A stretch of 64,000 nucleotides of DNA from PALSA-610 sp038213435 (GCA_038213435.1 JBBQTI010000015.1:18340-82339); one strand, 5' to 3'; positions 33,864-43,469 are shown, counted from the first letter of the stretch. Numbers and translations are program-made. Notes: a model not told the origin generated them from the sequence alone.

Positions 33864-34754
33864 ATGAAGGTGCGGATCGGGTACGGGCTCGGAAATCTGC
33901 GGCCACTCTCCGGCGACGCGCTGGGCGCACTGGCCGTCGGGCTCGAGAGCAACGGCTTCGACTCGCTGTGGCTCTCCGAGCGCGTGAGCGGGCCGGCGCC
34001 GGATCCCGTGATCGCGCTGGCGTTCGCGGCGGCGCGCACGGGAAGGATCAAGCTCGGCACGAGCGTCTCGGTGCTCCCCGGCCGCAGTCCCGCGCTCGTC
34101 GCCAAGGAGTGGGCGACTCTCGACGTGCTTTCGGGAGGCCGCGCGCTCCCTGCGTTCGGGCTCGGGATCGTGAACCCGGTCGAGCAGCAGGCGTTCGGCG
34201 TCGAACGTGGCGACCGGGCCTCGATCTTCGACGAGGCGCTCCCGTTGCTTCGGCGCCTCTGGGCCGAAGATGACGTCGATCACGACGGGCGTTGGTTCCA
34301 CTACGAGCACATGAACGTGCTGCCCAAGCCCGCGCGCCCGCTGGAGGTCTGGCTCGGCGGCCGCGCACCCGCGGAGCTGCGCCGGGTAGGCCGCCTGGCC
34401 GACGGCTGGCTCGCGAGCTTCGCGACGCCCGAGCAGTGCAAAGCCGGTCGGGTCGCGATCGAGGACGCGGCGGACGCCGAGGGCCGCGAGATCGATCCCG
34501 AGCATTTCGGCGTGATGGCGTTGTACACGCACGACGCGCTTCCCGACTCCTTCGCCCAGGCGATCAGGAGCCGGAACCCAGACGTCGAGATCGACGACCT
34601 CGTCGCACGCGGATGGTCGGAACTGCACGATCTCTGCGCGCGCTACATCGCGGTCGGATTTTCGAAGCTCGTGCTCGTCCCGCTGAGTGAGCCGAGCGAC
34701 TGGGGCGCCGAGCTCGCGGCCGGCGCGTCCGCGCTGCTCCCGCTACAGAACTGA
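33864..34754 (+). CDS. LLM-class, probably F420-dependent oxidoreductase
   Basis: A 296-residue luciferase-like monooxygenase-fold protein. It begins KVRIGYGLGNLRPLSGDALG, has GFDSLWLSERVSGPAPDPV, LGTSVSVLPGRSPALVAKEW, LGLGIVNP-type phosphate-binding residues (FGLGIVNPVEQQ) and KPARPLEVWLGGRAP. Many actinobacterial members use F420H2 rather than FMN, and cofD and cofE/fbiB are in this window. It is next to an acyl-CoA dehydrogenase gene, so it may act on an enoyl or ketone intermediate. The cofactor is inferred. Confidence 0.85.
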   Translation: MKVRIGYGLGNLRPLSGDALGALAVGLESNGFDSLWLSERVSGPAPDPVIALAFAAARTGRIKLGTSVSVLPGRSPALVAKEWATLDVLSGGRALPAFGLGIVNPVEQQAFGVERGDRASIFDEALPLLRRLWAEDDVDHDGRWFHYEHMNVLPKPARPLEVWLGGRAPAELRRVGRLADGWLASFATPEQCKAGRVAIEDAADAEGREIDPEHFGVMALYTHDALPDSFAQAIRSRNPDVEIDDLVARGWSELHDLCARYIAVGFSKLVLVPLSEPSDWGAELAAGASALLPLQN

Positions 34755-34766
34755 ATTCGCTCTGGG

Positions 34767-35648
34767 CTAGGCGTCGAGGAAGCGGCGCAGGCCGACGATC
34801 GAGCCGATCACGCCGATCGCCGCGCCGATCGCCAGCACGAGCATTCCGATACCGAGTGCATCGGCGGACGTGACCCGGAAGGTCGAGAGCAGCGAGTGCT
34901 GGTTGCTCAACAGGTTCGCGATGATGATCTTGAGCGCCCAGACGAGCCCGAACGCGAAACCCGCCCCGATCGCGCCTTGTACGAGACCCTCGGCCATGAA
35001 CGGCACGCGCACGAACCAGTTCGACGCGCCGACGAGCTTCATCACCTCGATCTCGCGCCGACGTGCGAACGTCGCGAGGCGAATCGTGTTGACGATGAGG
35101 AACAACGACGACGCGAGCAGAACGCTCGCCATCGAGATGAATGCGAGCCGTATCCACCGGGTCGCGGTCAGCAGGCGTTTGATCTGCTGCGCGGCGGTGA
35201 TGACGGTCGCGACGTTCTGCTGATCCGTGTACCTGTCCGCCAGGACCTGCGTGTCCTCGGCCCGCTGAGGCTCGACCCGGAACGACTCGGGCAGGTCGCT
35301 CGGCTTCGTCGACTCGACCAACGCGGGTTGGTCGGCGAAGTCCTTCTTGAAGATGTTGTACGCGTCCTGCTGGTTCAGGTACTTGTACGACTTCACCTGC
35401 GGGTCGGCCTTGAGCTCCTTCTCGATCACCTGCACCTGTTTCTTCGTCGACCCGACCTTCATGAAGATCTCGAGCTCGATGCCGTGCTTCCATTGTTGCG
35501 TGCCGTGATCGACCGTCGCCGACACGAGAAGAATCCCACCGAACAGGAACAGCGAGATCGCGACTGTGATGATGCCGGCGATCGTCATCAACAGGTTGCG
35601 CCGGAGCGAGATCAATGTCTCGCGCGCGAAGTAGGCGAGGCGCGACAT
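34767..35648 (-). CDS. ftsX: cell division protein FtsX
   Basis: Membrane partner of FtsE, which activates peptidoglycan hydrolases at division. The 293-residue protein has an N-terminal helix (LLMTIAGIITVAISLFLFGG), an extracellular loop of about 130 residues with IFMKVGSTKKQVQVIEKEL and SYKYLNQQDA, and three C-terminal helices including the FARRREIEVMKLVGAS loop. Its ATG overlaps the ftsE stop by one base (TGATG). The gene converges with the LLM gene. Confidence 0.96.
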   Translation of the reverse strand: MSRLAYFARETLISLRRNLLMTIAGIITVAISLFLFGGILLVSATVDHGTQQWKHGIELEIFMKVGSTKKQVQVIEKELKADPQVKSYKYLNQQDAYNIFKKDFADQPALVESTKPSDLPESFRVEPQRAEDTQVLADRYTDQQNVATVITAAQQIKRLLTATRWIRLAFISMASVLLASSLFLIVNTIRLATFARRREIEVMKLVGASNWFVRVPFMAEGLVQGAIGAGFAFGLVWALKIIIANLLSNQHSLLSTFRVTSADALGIGMLVLAIGAAIGVIGSIVGLRRFLDA

Positions 35649-36334
35649 CAGCTGCCGACTCCGTAGACGCCGCGCACCTGATCGCGCACGAGGCTGCCGT
35701 GATCGAGCTCGATCACCCGGCGCCGCATCGCGTCGACGATGCGCTGGTCGTGCGTCGCCATGACGACGGTGGTCCCGGTGCGGTTGATGCGGTCGAGCAG
35801 CCGCATGATGCCGACCGTCGTGGCGGGGTCGAGGTTTCCGGTGGGCTCGTCGGCGAGCAGGATGAGCGGCCGGTTGACGAACGCGCGGGCGATCGAGACG
35901 CGCTGTTGCTCACCACCCGACAGCTCGGTCGGGAAGTTCTCGGCCTTCTTGGTCAGACCGACGAGGTCGAGAATCTGCGGCACCTGAGTGCGCACGATGT
36001 GCTTGGGCCGCCCGATCACCTCGAGCGCGAAGGCGACGTTCTCGTAGACCGTCTTGTTGGTAAGGAGCTTGAAGTCCTGGAAGACGCAGCCGATGTTGCG
36101 CCGCAACTGCGGCACCTTCCATGCGCCGAGACGCCCGATGTCGCGACCCGCGACGAGCACTTGGCCCCCGGTCGCCACCTCGTCGCGTAACAGAAGTTTG
36201 AGGAACGTCGATTTGCCCGAACCCGAAGGTCCGACGAGGAAGACGAATTCGCCCTTCAGGATCTCGAGAGAAAGCTCCCGGAGAGCGACGACATCGCCCT
36301 TGTATGCCTTGGTGACGTCTTCGAATCGAATCAT
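35648..36334 (-). CDS. ftsE: cell division ATP-binding protein FtsE
   Basis: ABC ATPase that drives FtsX. The 228-residue protein has Walker A GPSGSGKST, Q-loop FQDFKLL, signature LSGGEQQRVSIARA, Walker B LILLADEPTGNLD and switch ATHDQ. It begins IRFEDVTKAYKGD, typical of FtsE. It heads the ftsEX pair, and a 69-bp gap separates it from prfB upstream on the same strand, so the four genes secA, prfB, ftsE and ftsX may form one transcript. Confidence 0.97.
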   Translation of the reverse strand: MIRFEDVTKAYKGDVVALRELSLEILKGEFVFLVGPSGSGKSTFLKLLLRDEVATGGQVLVAGRDIGRLGAWKVPQLRRNIGCVFQDFKLLTNKTVYENVAFALEVIGRPKHIVRTQVPQILDLVGLTKKAENFPTELSGGEQQRVSIARAFVNRPLILLADEPTGNLDPATTVGIMRLLDRINRTGTTVVMATHDQRIVDAMRRRVIELDHGSLVRDQVRGVYGVGS

Positions 36335-36403
36335 GTGGAGCGCAGCATCGGAAGCGAGACGAGGGTAGCAGCGGTCTCGGGTTTCGCGGTGAACAGTACC
36401 GGA

Positions 36404-37510
36404 TTATGTTGAATTCCTCGATCTACGCCAATGCAGGTAGCTCTCGATGAACCCGTCGAGGTCGCCATCGAGCACCGCTTGCACGTTCCCCGTCTCGTAG
36501 CGCGTTCGCTCGTCCTTGACGAGCTGATACGGAGCCAGCGTGTACGTGCGGATCTGGTTGCCGAACGCGACATCCTGCTTGTCGCCCGACAGACGCACCA
36601 GCTCCCTGCGCTGTTCCTCGCGCTGACGCTCCGCGAGCCGCGCGGCGAGGATTTGCATCGCCTTCGCCCGGTTCTGGAGCTGAGAGCGTTCGTTCTGGCA
36701 CGACACCACGACGCCCGTTGGCAGGTGGGTGATCCGCACGGCCGAATCGGTGACGTTCACGTGCTGCCCGCCCGCACCCGAGGAGCGATACGTGTCGATG
36801 CGCAGATCGTTCTGATCGATCTCGGGTTGTTCGGCCTGCTCGAGCGCCGGAACGCAGTCGAGCGACGCGAACGCGGTCTGACGGCGCGCATTCGCGTCGA
36901 AGGGCGAGATGCGGATCAACCGGTGCACGCCGCGCTCGCCTTCGAGCATCCCGTACGCGTATCGGCCCTTCACGATGAAGGTCGCCGACGTGATGCCGGC
37001 CTCCTGACCTTCCTGTATCTCGTCGAGCTCGACCTCGAAGCCCTTGTTCTGCGCCCAACGCGTGTACATGCGAAGCAGCATCTGAGTCCAGTCCTGCGCG
37101 TCCGTTCCTCCCGCGCCCGAGTGGACCTCGCAGATCGCGTCGCGCACGTCGTGCTCGCCGCTGAACAGCGCGCGGAGCTCCAGACGGTCGAGATCCCGAG
37201 CCAATCCTCCGATGCTCTCGGTGATCTCCGATTCGTAGGAGGCGTCGTCTTCGTCTCGCGCGAGCTCGTACAACGTCTGAACGTCCGAGAGTCGCCGTTC
37301 GAGCTCGTCGACGAGCTCGACATCCTCGCGGACGCTCGACATCTCGGACGTGACCTCGCGCGCCCGATCGGCGTCGTCCCACAGATCGGGGGCGCTCGCC
37401 TGCTGCTCGAGCTCCGCGAGCCGAGCGCGCGCGTCGTCGATGCGCAGGTATTTGTGCGCCTCCGCGGCTCGCCGCGCAAGGTCAGAGATCTCCTCTGAAA
37501 AATCCCTCAT
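36404..37510 (-). CDS. prfB: peptide chain release factor 2
   Basis: RF2 releases peptides at UGA and UAA. The 368-residue protein has the SPF stop-codon recognition tripeptide in RISPFDANARRQTAF and the catalytic GGQ in SSGAGGQHVNVTDSAVR. The reading frame is continuous, with no in-frame UGA and slippery site near the start, so the autoregulatory frameshift of E. coli prfB is absent. The ATG lies directly against the secA stop, so it is probably translated by coupling. Confidence 0.97.
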   Translation of the reverse strand: MRDFSEEISDLARRAAEAHKYLRIDDARARLAELEQQASAPDLWDDADRAREVTSEMSSVREDVELVDELERRLSDVQTLYELARDEDDASYESEITESIGGLARDLDRLELRALFSGEHDVRDAICEVHSGAGGTDAQDWTQMLLRMYTRWAQNKGFEVELDEIQEGQEAGITSATFIVKGRYAYGMLEGERGVHRLIRISPFDANARRQTAFASLDCVPALEQAEQPEIDQNDLRIDTYRSSGAGGQHVNVTDSAVRITHLPTGVVVSCQNERSQLQNRAKAMQILAARLAERQREEQRRELVRLSGDKQDVAFGNQIRTYTLAPYQLVKDERTRYETGNVQAVLDGDLDGFIESYLHWRRSRNST

Positions 37511-40303
37511 TCAACGCCCGTGGCAGAGCTTGTACTTCTTGCCGCTGCCGCAGAAGCAGGGCTCGTTGCGGCCGGGGGTCTTCTCGGCTCGCACGGGTTG
37601 TTGTTGTACCTGCTCGGTCGGCAGCGGCATAGGTTCGTCGGCGTCGAAAGCCAACGGCGTCTCGGCCGCCTGCGCCGCCATCGCGGCCTCGATCGCGTTC
37701 GAGCCCTGCACGGGATCGCTGGGGGCGCTGTACGAGACGTTGCGGATGTCGGGGCGCGGCTCCTCGTCGATCACGACCTGCAAGTGGAAGACGTAGCGCA
37801 CGAAGTCGTCTTCGATCTGGCCCATCATGGCCTCGAACATGTCGAAGCCCTCGCGCTGCCACTCCGAGAGCGGGTCCTGCTGGCCCATGGCGCGCAGGTT
37901 GATGCCCTCTTGCAGATAGTCCATCTCGTAGAGGTGTTCGCGCCAGTGCTGGTCGATCACCGAGAGCATGACCCGACGCTCGATGTCTCGGAGCGTCTCG
38001 ACGCCGATTTGCTCGCCCTTGGCTTCGTAGAGCGACTTCGCGTCGTCGACGAACAGGTCCTCGAGCGCTTCCCTGCCGATCACCTCGTCGATCTGCTCCT
38101 TGGTGATCCGCGTGGGGTAGTAGAGGCGCGCGGCATCGAGCAAACCGGGCACGTCCCAGTCCTCGAAGTACTCCCCTCGGCAGTATTGGACGACGAGCCG
38201 GCTGATCGCAGACTCGATCGCAAGGATCGCGTCGGCACCGAGGTCCTCGCCGTCGAGGATCTGTTGGCGACGCCTGTAGATGACCTTGCGCTGCTCGTTC
38301 ATCACCTCGTCGTACTTGAGAACGTTCTTGCGGATCTCGAAGTTGCGATCCTCGACCGTTCCCTGCGCGCGCTCGACCGCGCGCGAAACCATCTTCGACT
38401 CGAGCGGCACGTCGTCGGGGAAGGACGCGTTCATGACCCGCGACATGAGTCCCGTCGCGAAGAGGCGCATCAGCTCGTCCTCGAGGGAGAGGTAGAAGCG
38501 ACTCTCGCCCGCGTCGCCTTGGCGGCCCGACCGGCCGCGCAGCTGATTGTCGATGCGTCGCGACTCGTGCCGTTCGGTGCCGAGCACGTACAGACCGCCG
38601 AGGGCGCGCACCTTCTCGCCCTCGGCCTTGCACTCGTCGTCGAACCGGGGGAGCAACTCCCGGTAGCGGGCCTCGAACTCGGGCGTGCCGACGGCCAGCC
38701 CTTCCTTCATGCACTCGCGTCGAGCGAGGCCTTCGGGATTGCCGCCGAGCAGGATGTCGACTCCGCGGCCGGCCATGTTGGTCGCGACGGTCACCGATTG
38801 CAGCGTGCCGGCCTGGACGACGATCTCCGCTTCCCGCTCGTGTTGCTTCGCGTTCAGAACTTCGTGCGGGATGCCCTTCTTCTGCAGTTCGCGCGACAGG
38901 CTCTCCGATTTCTCGACCGAGATCGTGCCGACCAGCACCGGTTGGCCCTTCTCGTAACGCTCGGCAATGTCCTCGATCGCGGCCGCGTACTTCGCGTCCT
39001 CGGTCTTGTAGATGTAGTCGGCGTGGTCGGCACGAACCATCAACCGATTCGTGGGGATCGACACCACCTGCAGGTTGTAGGTGTGCGCGAACTCTCCGGC
39101 CTCGGTCGACGCGGTGCCCGTCATGCCGCTGAGCTTCTCGTACAGCCGGAAATAGTTCTGGAGCGTGACAGTGGCGAGGGTCTGGTTCTCCTCTTTGATC
39201 TTCACGCCCTCCTTGGACTCGACCGCTTGATGCAAACCCTCGCTCCACCGGCGGCCTTCGAGGATGCGACCGGTGAACTCGTCGACGATCTTCACCTCTC
39301 CTGCTTGGATGATGTAGTCGACGTCGTGCTTGAACAGTTCCTTGGCCCGCAAAGCCTGCTGGAGCTGGTGCACGTAATTCTGGTGGACGTTCTCGTACAG
39401 ATTCTCGACGGCGAGCGCGGTCTCGACGCGCGAGATGCCTTCCTCGGTCGGGACGACCGTTCGCTTGGCCTCGTCGACCTCGTAGTCGCGGTCGCGTTGC
39501 AAACCGCGCGCGACCCGGGCGAACTGGTAATAGAGCTCGGCGGCGTCAGCGGCGCGTCCCGAGATGATGAGCGGTGTGCGCGCCTCGTCGATGAGAATCG
39601 AGTCGACCTCGTCGACGATGCTGAAGAAATGGGCCGACCACGACTGGTTGCGGCGACCCCGCTGCACCTGCTCGCCGATATCGACGACCATGTTGTCGCG
39701 GAGGTAGTCGAATCCGAACTCGTTGTTCGTGCCGTAGGTGATGTCGCAGTCGTACTGGGCGCGCTTCTCGTCGGGGGTCGAGTCGTCGGGAACGATGACG
39801 CCGATCGAGAGCCCGAGGAACCGGTGTAGCCGCCCCATCCACTCCGCGTCGCGGCGGGCGAGGTAGTCGTTCACCGTGACGAGGTGCACGCCCCGGCCGG
39901 CGATCGCGTTCAGGTACGCCGGCAGCGTCGAAACGAGCGTCTTGCCCTCGCCGGTCTTCATTTCCGCGACCCAGCCGAGGTGGAGCGCGGCGCCGCCCAT
40001 GACCTGAACGTCGAAGTGCCGTTGCCCGAGCACCCTCTTGCCCGCTTCGCGCACGACCGCGAAGGCCTCGGGGAGCAGGTCGTCGAGCACGTCGGCGACG
40101 AGGTCCTTCTCGTGGTCGGGATCCTTGGCCTCGGAGCGCGCGCGCTCGACCCGCGCTTTGAACTCGGTCGTCTTGGCGACCAATTGGTCGTCGGAGAGGC
40201 GCTCGATCTCGGGCTCGAGGGCGTTGACCTCGGGCACGATCGCCTGGACCGCCTTGAGGCGCCGGCCCTCCCCGACGTGGAGAATCTTGTTCAACAATCC
40301 CAT
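37511..40303 (-). CDS. secA: preprotein translocase ATPase SecA
   Basis: Motor of the Sec export pathway, working with SecYEG. The 930-residue protein has Walker A in AEMKTGEGKTLVSTLPAY, the DEAD-like IVDEVDSILIDEARTPLI, the preprotein crosslinking domain, the VATNMAGRGVDILLGG helicase motif, ERHESRRIDNQLRGRSGRQG, and a C-terminal zinc SEC-C motif NEPCFCGSGKKYKLCHG preceded by a Pro/Gln-rich linker. Length and the C-terminal motif fit the main SecA1 rather than the shorter SecA2. Confidence 0.98.
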   Translation of the reverse strand: MGLLNKILHVGEGRRLKAVQAIVPEVNALEPEIERLSDDQLVAKTTEFKARVERARSEAKDPDHEKDLVADVLDDLLPEAFAVVREAGKRVLGQRHFDVQVMGGAALHLGWVAEMKTGEGKTLVSTLPAYLNAIAGRGVHLVTVNDYLARRDAEWMGRLHRFLGLSIGVIVPDDSTPDEKRAQYDCDITYGTNNEFGFDYLRDNMVVDIGEQVQRGRRNQSWSAHFFSIVDEVDSILIDEARTPLIISGRAADAAELYYQFARVARGLQRDRDYEVDEAKRTVVPTEEGISRVETALAVENLYENVHQNYVHQLQQALRAKELFKHDVDYIIQAGEVKIVDEFTGRILEGRRWSEGLHQAVESKEGVKIKEENQTLATVTLQNYFRLYEKLSGMTGTASTEAGEFAHTYNLQVVSIPTNRLMVRADHADYIYKTEDAKYAAAIEDIAERYEKGQPVLVGTISVEKSESLSRELQKKGIPHEVLNAKQHEREAEIVVQAGTLQSVTVATNMAGRGVDILLGGNPEGLARRECMKEGLAVGTPEFEARYRELLPRFDDECKAEGEKVRALGGLYVLGTERHESRRIDNQLRGRSGRQGDAGESRFYLSLEDELMRLFATGLMSRVMNASFPDDVPLESKMVSRAVERAQGTVEDRNFEIRKNVLKYDEVMNEQRKVIYRRRQQILDGEDLGADAILAIESAISRLVVQYCRGEYFEDWDVPGLLDAARLYYPTRITKEQIDEVIGREALEDLFVDDAKSLYEAKGEQIGVETLRDIERRVMLSVIDQHWREHLYEMDYLQEGINLRAMGQQDPLSEWQREGFDMFEAMMGQIEDDFVRYVFHLQVVIDEEPRPDIRNVSYSAPSDPVQGSNAIEAAMAAQAAETPLAFDADEPMPLPTEQVQQQPVRAEKTPGRNEPCFCGSGKKYKLCHGR

Positions 40304-40372
40304 GCGGCGGGCGAGTCTACCGGCCGTTTCGCCGGGATCCGGGCGTGCGAGGTGTGCGCTGCCTCGCCCCGG

Positions 40373-41014
40373 TCAGGGCGCGTCGACGAGCTTCTCGCGC
40401 ACGGCGTACATCGCGGCTTCGACGCGCGACCGCACCTGGAGCTTCTCCAGGATGTTGCGGACGTGATTGCGCACAGTGTTCTCGGCGATCACCAAGTCGA
40501 TCCCTATGTCCTTGTTCGACATCCCGCGCGCTATGAGGCGCAACACCTCGAGCTCGCGGTCGGTGAGGCGCCGTCCGTCGTGTTCCTCCTCGAGCCGCCG
40601 CGACAACGCGTTGAACTCCGAGAGAAGCTTCGTGGTCATCGACGGTGAAACCAGCGCCTGCCCGCTCGCGACCGCGCGGATCGCGTCGGCGATCTCGTCG
40701 ATGGCGACCTCCTTCAGGAGATAGCCGATCGCCCCGGCGCGTACCGCCGCGAAGAGATCCTCCTCGTCCTCGGATTCGGTCAGCATCAGGATGCGGACCG
40801 CGGGTTGGGCGACGCGGATCCGCCGCGCGGCTTCGATCCCGTTGAGGCTCGGCATCCGGACGTCCATGAGCACGACGTCGGGCTGCAACTCCGCGGACTG
40901 CTCGATCGCCTCCATCCCGTCTCGGGCCTCGCCCACGACCGCAAGGTCGGTTGCGGAGCGAAGGACCTGCGACAGCCCGTGCCGGAACAGCGCGTGGTCG
41001 TCGACCACCAGCAC
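40373..41014 (-). CDS. NarL/FixJ-type response regulator, orphan
   Basis: A 213-residue two-domain regulator. The receiver begins VLVVDDHALFRHG; the phospho-acceptor Asp is in DVVLMDVRMPSLNG, with Thr in MLTESEDEE and Lys in GYLLKEV. The C-terminal LuxR helix-turn-helix is LTDRELEVLRLIARGMSNKD through ENTVRNHVRNILEKL. The GTG at 41014 is preferred because GGAGG lies eight bases upstream; a TTG at 41059 gives 15 extra residues. No histidine kinase gene is adjacent. Confidence 0.9.
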   Translation of the reverse strand: MLVVDDHALFRHGLSQVLRSATDLAVVGEARDGMEAIEQSAELQPDVVLMDVRMPSLNGIEAARRIRVAQPAVRILMLTESEDEEDLFAAVRAGAIGYLLKEVAIDEIADAIRAVASGQALVSPSMTTKLLSEFNALSRRLEEEHDGRRLTDRELEVLRLIARGMSNKDIGIDLVIAENTVRNHVRNILEKLQVRSRVEAAMYAVREKLVDAP

Positions 41015-41076
41015 GCGAACGACCTCCGTCTCGTCGCCGACGAGGTCGACCACTAGCAAGACCGCACTATTACCAG

Positions 41077-41091
41077 GGCTCCTTCGCTTCG
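41077..41091 (+). repeat. short intergenic repeat GGCTCCYTCGCTTCG, copy 1
   Basis: GGCTCCTTCGCTTCG in the gap between the response regulator and hpf genes differs by one base from 44322-44336. Similar C/T-rich sequence follows in both. Confidence 0.45.
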
Positions 41092-41119
41092 CCGTCCGTG
41101 GCTCCGCTCATCCGCACGG

Positions 41120-41692
41120 TTAACCCGTGACTTCGATGAGGCCGAGCGCCCCGTCGCGACGCCGGTACAACACCGCCGCATTGTCCGATTCGGTGTTGCG
41201 AAACAGAAAGAAGTCGTGGCCGAGCAGCTCCATCTGCAGCGCGGCCTCTTCGGGATGCATCGGCTTCACGGCGAACTGCTTGGTCTTCACGATCGCCGGA
41301 CCGGGATCGTCGCTCTCCTCGTCGTCGTCGAGCTCGCCGAGCTCGTATGTCGACGTGTCGCTGCGCGCGTCGCGCCCGCGTGCCCGGTTCCCGCGCCTAA
41401 CGCGGCGCTCGTGCAGACGCCGCATCTGGTGTTCGACCTTCTCGAGCGCGAGGTCGAGTGCCATCGCGTGCTCGGCGGCGGCGGCGCTGCCCTTCACGAG
41501 GTGATGCGTGAGGTGCGCGAGGATCTCGCAGGTGCAGGAGTCGCCGGCGCGCCGTGTTTGATGCAACCCGTAGTCGACGTCGATTCGTCGCACGTCGTGC
41601 GCGTACTTGCCGAGGCGCTCCAGCTTTTCCAGCGTGACCGCGCGAAGCGCCGCAGGGACCTCTACATGCTTGCCGAAGACGACGACGTCCAT
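41120..41692 (-). CDS. hpf: ribosome hibernation promoting factor, long form
   Basis: Dimerises and inactivates 70S ribosomes in stationary phase. The 190-residue protein has an N-terminal S30AE domain (MDVVVFGKHVEVPAALR to about residue 100), a charged linker and a C-terminal dimerisation domain, VVKTKQ-like IVKTKQFAVKPMHPEEAALQ with DFFLFRNTESDNAAVLYRRR. This is the long Gram-positive/actinobacterial form. The ATG at 41692 has GGGAG just upstream. Its first 31 bases overlap the 3' end of comF in another frame. Confidence 0.94.
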   Translation of the reverse strand: MDVVVFGKHVEVPAALRAVTLEKLERLGKYAHDVRRIDVDYGLHQTRRAGDSCTCEILAHLTHHLVKGSAAAAEHAMALDLALEKVEHQMRRLHERRVRRGNRARGRDARSDTSTYELGELDDDEESDDPGPAIVKTKQFAVKPMHPEEAALQMELLGHDFFLFRNTESDNAAVLYRRRDGALGLIEVTG

Positions 41693-42408
41693 GCGCTCCC
41701 GATCGAGTTCTTCGGTGCCCGAATGCCGGCCGGAGTAGCCGGAGTATATGCAGGCACGTCGAGACGGCCGCCAGGTCGTGGAGTCCGGGCGATCGTCGCG
41801 GCGAGCACCGCACGGGCGCCGGCGGCGCGCAGCGCCCGGGCGGCGGCCGCGAGCGTTCCGCCCGTCGTCGCGACGTCGTCGACGACCAGGATCGTCGCGC
41901 CGCCGACGCGACCGATCGCGCGCAAGGGCGGTCCGAGCCTGCGCGCGCGTGCGTCGAGTCCGGTCTGCGCCGATCCGGCCGCGCGGCGCAGGCACGGAGC
42001 GGCACGCGCGCCCGTCAGCCTCGCGACCGTTCGGGCGAGCAACTCCCCGTGGTCGACTCCCTGCGCCCGGATGCGCGCCGCGCTTGCAGGTGCCCAGCTG
42101 ACAAGATCGATCGACGAAGGTGCGGATGCGATCGCCCGGGTGAGCTCGCGCGCGACGAGGACGAGGAACCGGCGCTCGTTGCGGTACTTGGCTCGGGCGA
42201 CGAGCTCGCGCGCGACACCCTCGTACGCGAAGCACGAGGTCCACCACTCGACCGGTGCGGGCGGCGGCGCGATCGGCGCCGGTGCGAGCGTGGCGGCACA
42301 GGGACCACAGACGAGCTCGCCCCTACGGCCGCACCCCGGACAGCACGCGGGCAGGATCGCGTCGAGCAGATCAACGAGTGTGGCCCGCAGCACCATGACG
42401 GGCGACAT
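41662..42408 (-). CDS. comF: ComF-family phosphoribosyltransferase-like protein
   Basis: A 248-residue protein of the ComF/GntX family, needed for DNA uptake in competent bacteria and of unclear role elsewhere. An N-terminal zinc ribbon, CCPGCGRRGELVCGPC, is followed by a PRTase fold with the PRPP loop ATILVVDDVATTGGTLAAAA. The ATG at 42408 overlaps the mtnA stop (TAATG). The last about 10 codons, Ser-rich, overlap the start of hpf, so the two may be translationally coupled. Confidence 0.88.
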   Translation of the reverse strand: MSPVMVLRATLVDLLDAILPACCPGCGRRGELVCGPCAATLAPAPIAPPPAPVEWWTSCFAYEGVARELVARAKYRNERRFLVLVARELTRAIASAPSSIDLVSWAPASAARIRAQGVDHGELLARTVARLTGARAAPCLRRAAGSAQTGLDARARRLGPPLRAIGRVGGATILVVDDVATTGGTLAAAARALRAAGARAVLAATIARTPRPGGRLDVPAYTPATPAGIRAPKNSIGSAWTSSSSASM

Positions 42409-43451
42409 TACGCGCGGGGTGTGACAACCTCCGCGGCGCGGCGCACATGGGCCGGCAGCGAACGGCGATACGGCGGGCGGGCGGCTCCGCATTCGGTCAC
42501 GATCGCCGTCACGAGTCGCGCCGGTGTCACGTCGAACGCGGGATTGAACGCCTTGACACCTCGGGGCGCGACGCGGTGCGAGCCGACGTGCGTCACCTCG
42601 TCGGGATCACGCTCCTCGATCTCGATCGCGTCGCCGTCCGCGGTCGCGAGATCGATCGTCGATGCGGGGGCCGCGACGTAGAACGGGATCTGGTGTTGGC
42701 GCGCCGCCACCGCGAGGCCGTACGTTCCGATCTTGTTCGCGACGTCGCCGTTCGCCGCGACGCGGTCGGCGCCGACGATCACGAGATCCACCTTTCCTCG
42801 GCCCATCAATGCTGCGGCGGCGCCGTCGGCAATGAGTGTCGCGTCGAGTCCGAGCCTGTCGCACTCCCACATCGTCAGCCGCGCGCCCTGCAGCAGCGGC
42901 CGGGTCTCGTCGACCCACACCTTCGGCCGGCGCCCCGCTTCGAACGCGGCGCGCACGACGCCGAGCGCAGTGCCGTATCCCACGCACGCGAGCGCGCCCG
43001 TGTTGCAGTGCGTCAGCACCGCGCCGTCGACGGGGACGAGCGATGCACCGTGCGCGCCGATGAGCCGGCTGCGGTAGACGTCGTCGGCGGCGAGCGACCG
43101 CGCGACGTCGAGTGCCGCGTCGCGACCACCTCCTTCGTACGCGTCGAGACCGCGCGCGACGCCCAACGCCAGGTTGACCGCGGTTGGACGCGCCCGAGCG
43201 ATGCGCGCGGCCGCGGCGCGAACCTCGCGCTTGGTACGCAACGTGTGCGCGGCGAGCACCACCCCGAACGCGCCGGCCGCTCCGAGCGCCGGGGCGCCGC
43301 GCACCGCGAGGGTTGCGATGGCGACGACGAGCGCGTCGACGTCGGTACAGACAAGGAAGCGGAGCCGCGCCGGCAGCGCGCGCTGGTCGATTAGCCGCAC
43401 CGCGTCACGTCGCCACTCGATCGTCGGCGGGATCGGATCGGTCGCGGGCAC
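42408..43451 (-). CDS. mtnA: S-methyl-5-thioribose-1-phosphate isomerase
   Basis: Methionine salvage enzyme converting methylthioribose-1-phosphate to methylthioribulose-1-phosphate. The 347-residue protein has the VRGAPALGAAGAFG block, the catalytic Cys in THCNTGALACVGYGTALGV, the catalytic Asp in VGADRVAANGDVANKIGTY and FYVAAPASTID. The eIF2B-like fold also includes ribose-1,5-bisphosphate isomerases, but the Cys and Asp motifs fit MtnA. It overlaps comF. The AHCY gene nearby also serves methyl-group recycling. Confidence 0.92.
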   Translation of the reverse strand: MPATDPIPPTIEWRRDAVRLIDQRALPARLRFLVCTDVDALVVAIATLAVRGAPALGAAGAFGVVLAAHTLRTKREVRAAAARIARARPTAVNLALGVARGLDAYEGGGRDAALDVARSLAADDVYRSRLIGAHGASLVPVDGAVLTHCNTGALACVGYGTALGVVRAAFEAGRRPKVWVDETRPLLQGARLTMWECDRLGLDATLIADGAAAALMGRGKVDLVIVGADRVAANGDVANKIGTYGLAVAARQHQIPFYVAAPASTIDLATADGDAIEIEERDPDEVTHVGSHRVAPRGVKAFNPAFDVTPARLVTAIVTECGAARPPYRRSLPAHVRRAAEVVTPRA

Positions 43452-43469
43452 CGGCGTCGGCTTCGGAAG

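Noticed and set aside
36404..37510. Programmed +1 frameshift in prfB
   Set aside because: The frame is continuous from the ATG, with no in-frame TGA and slippery site near the start.
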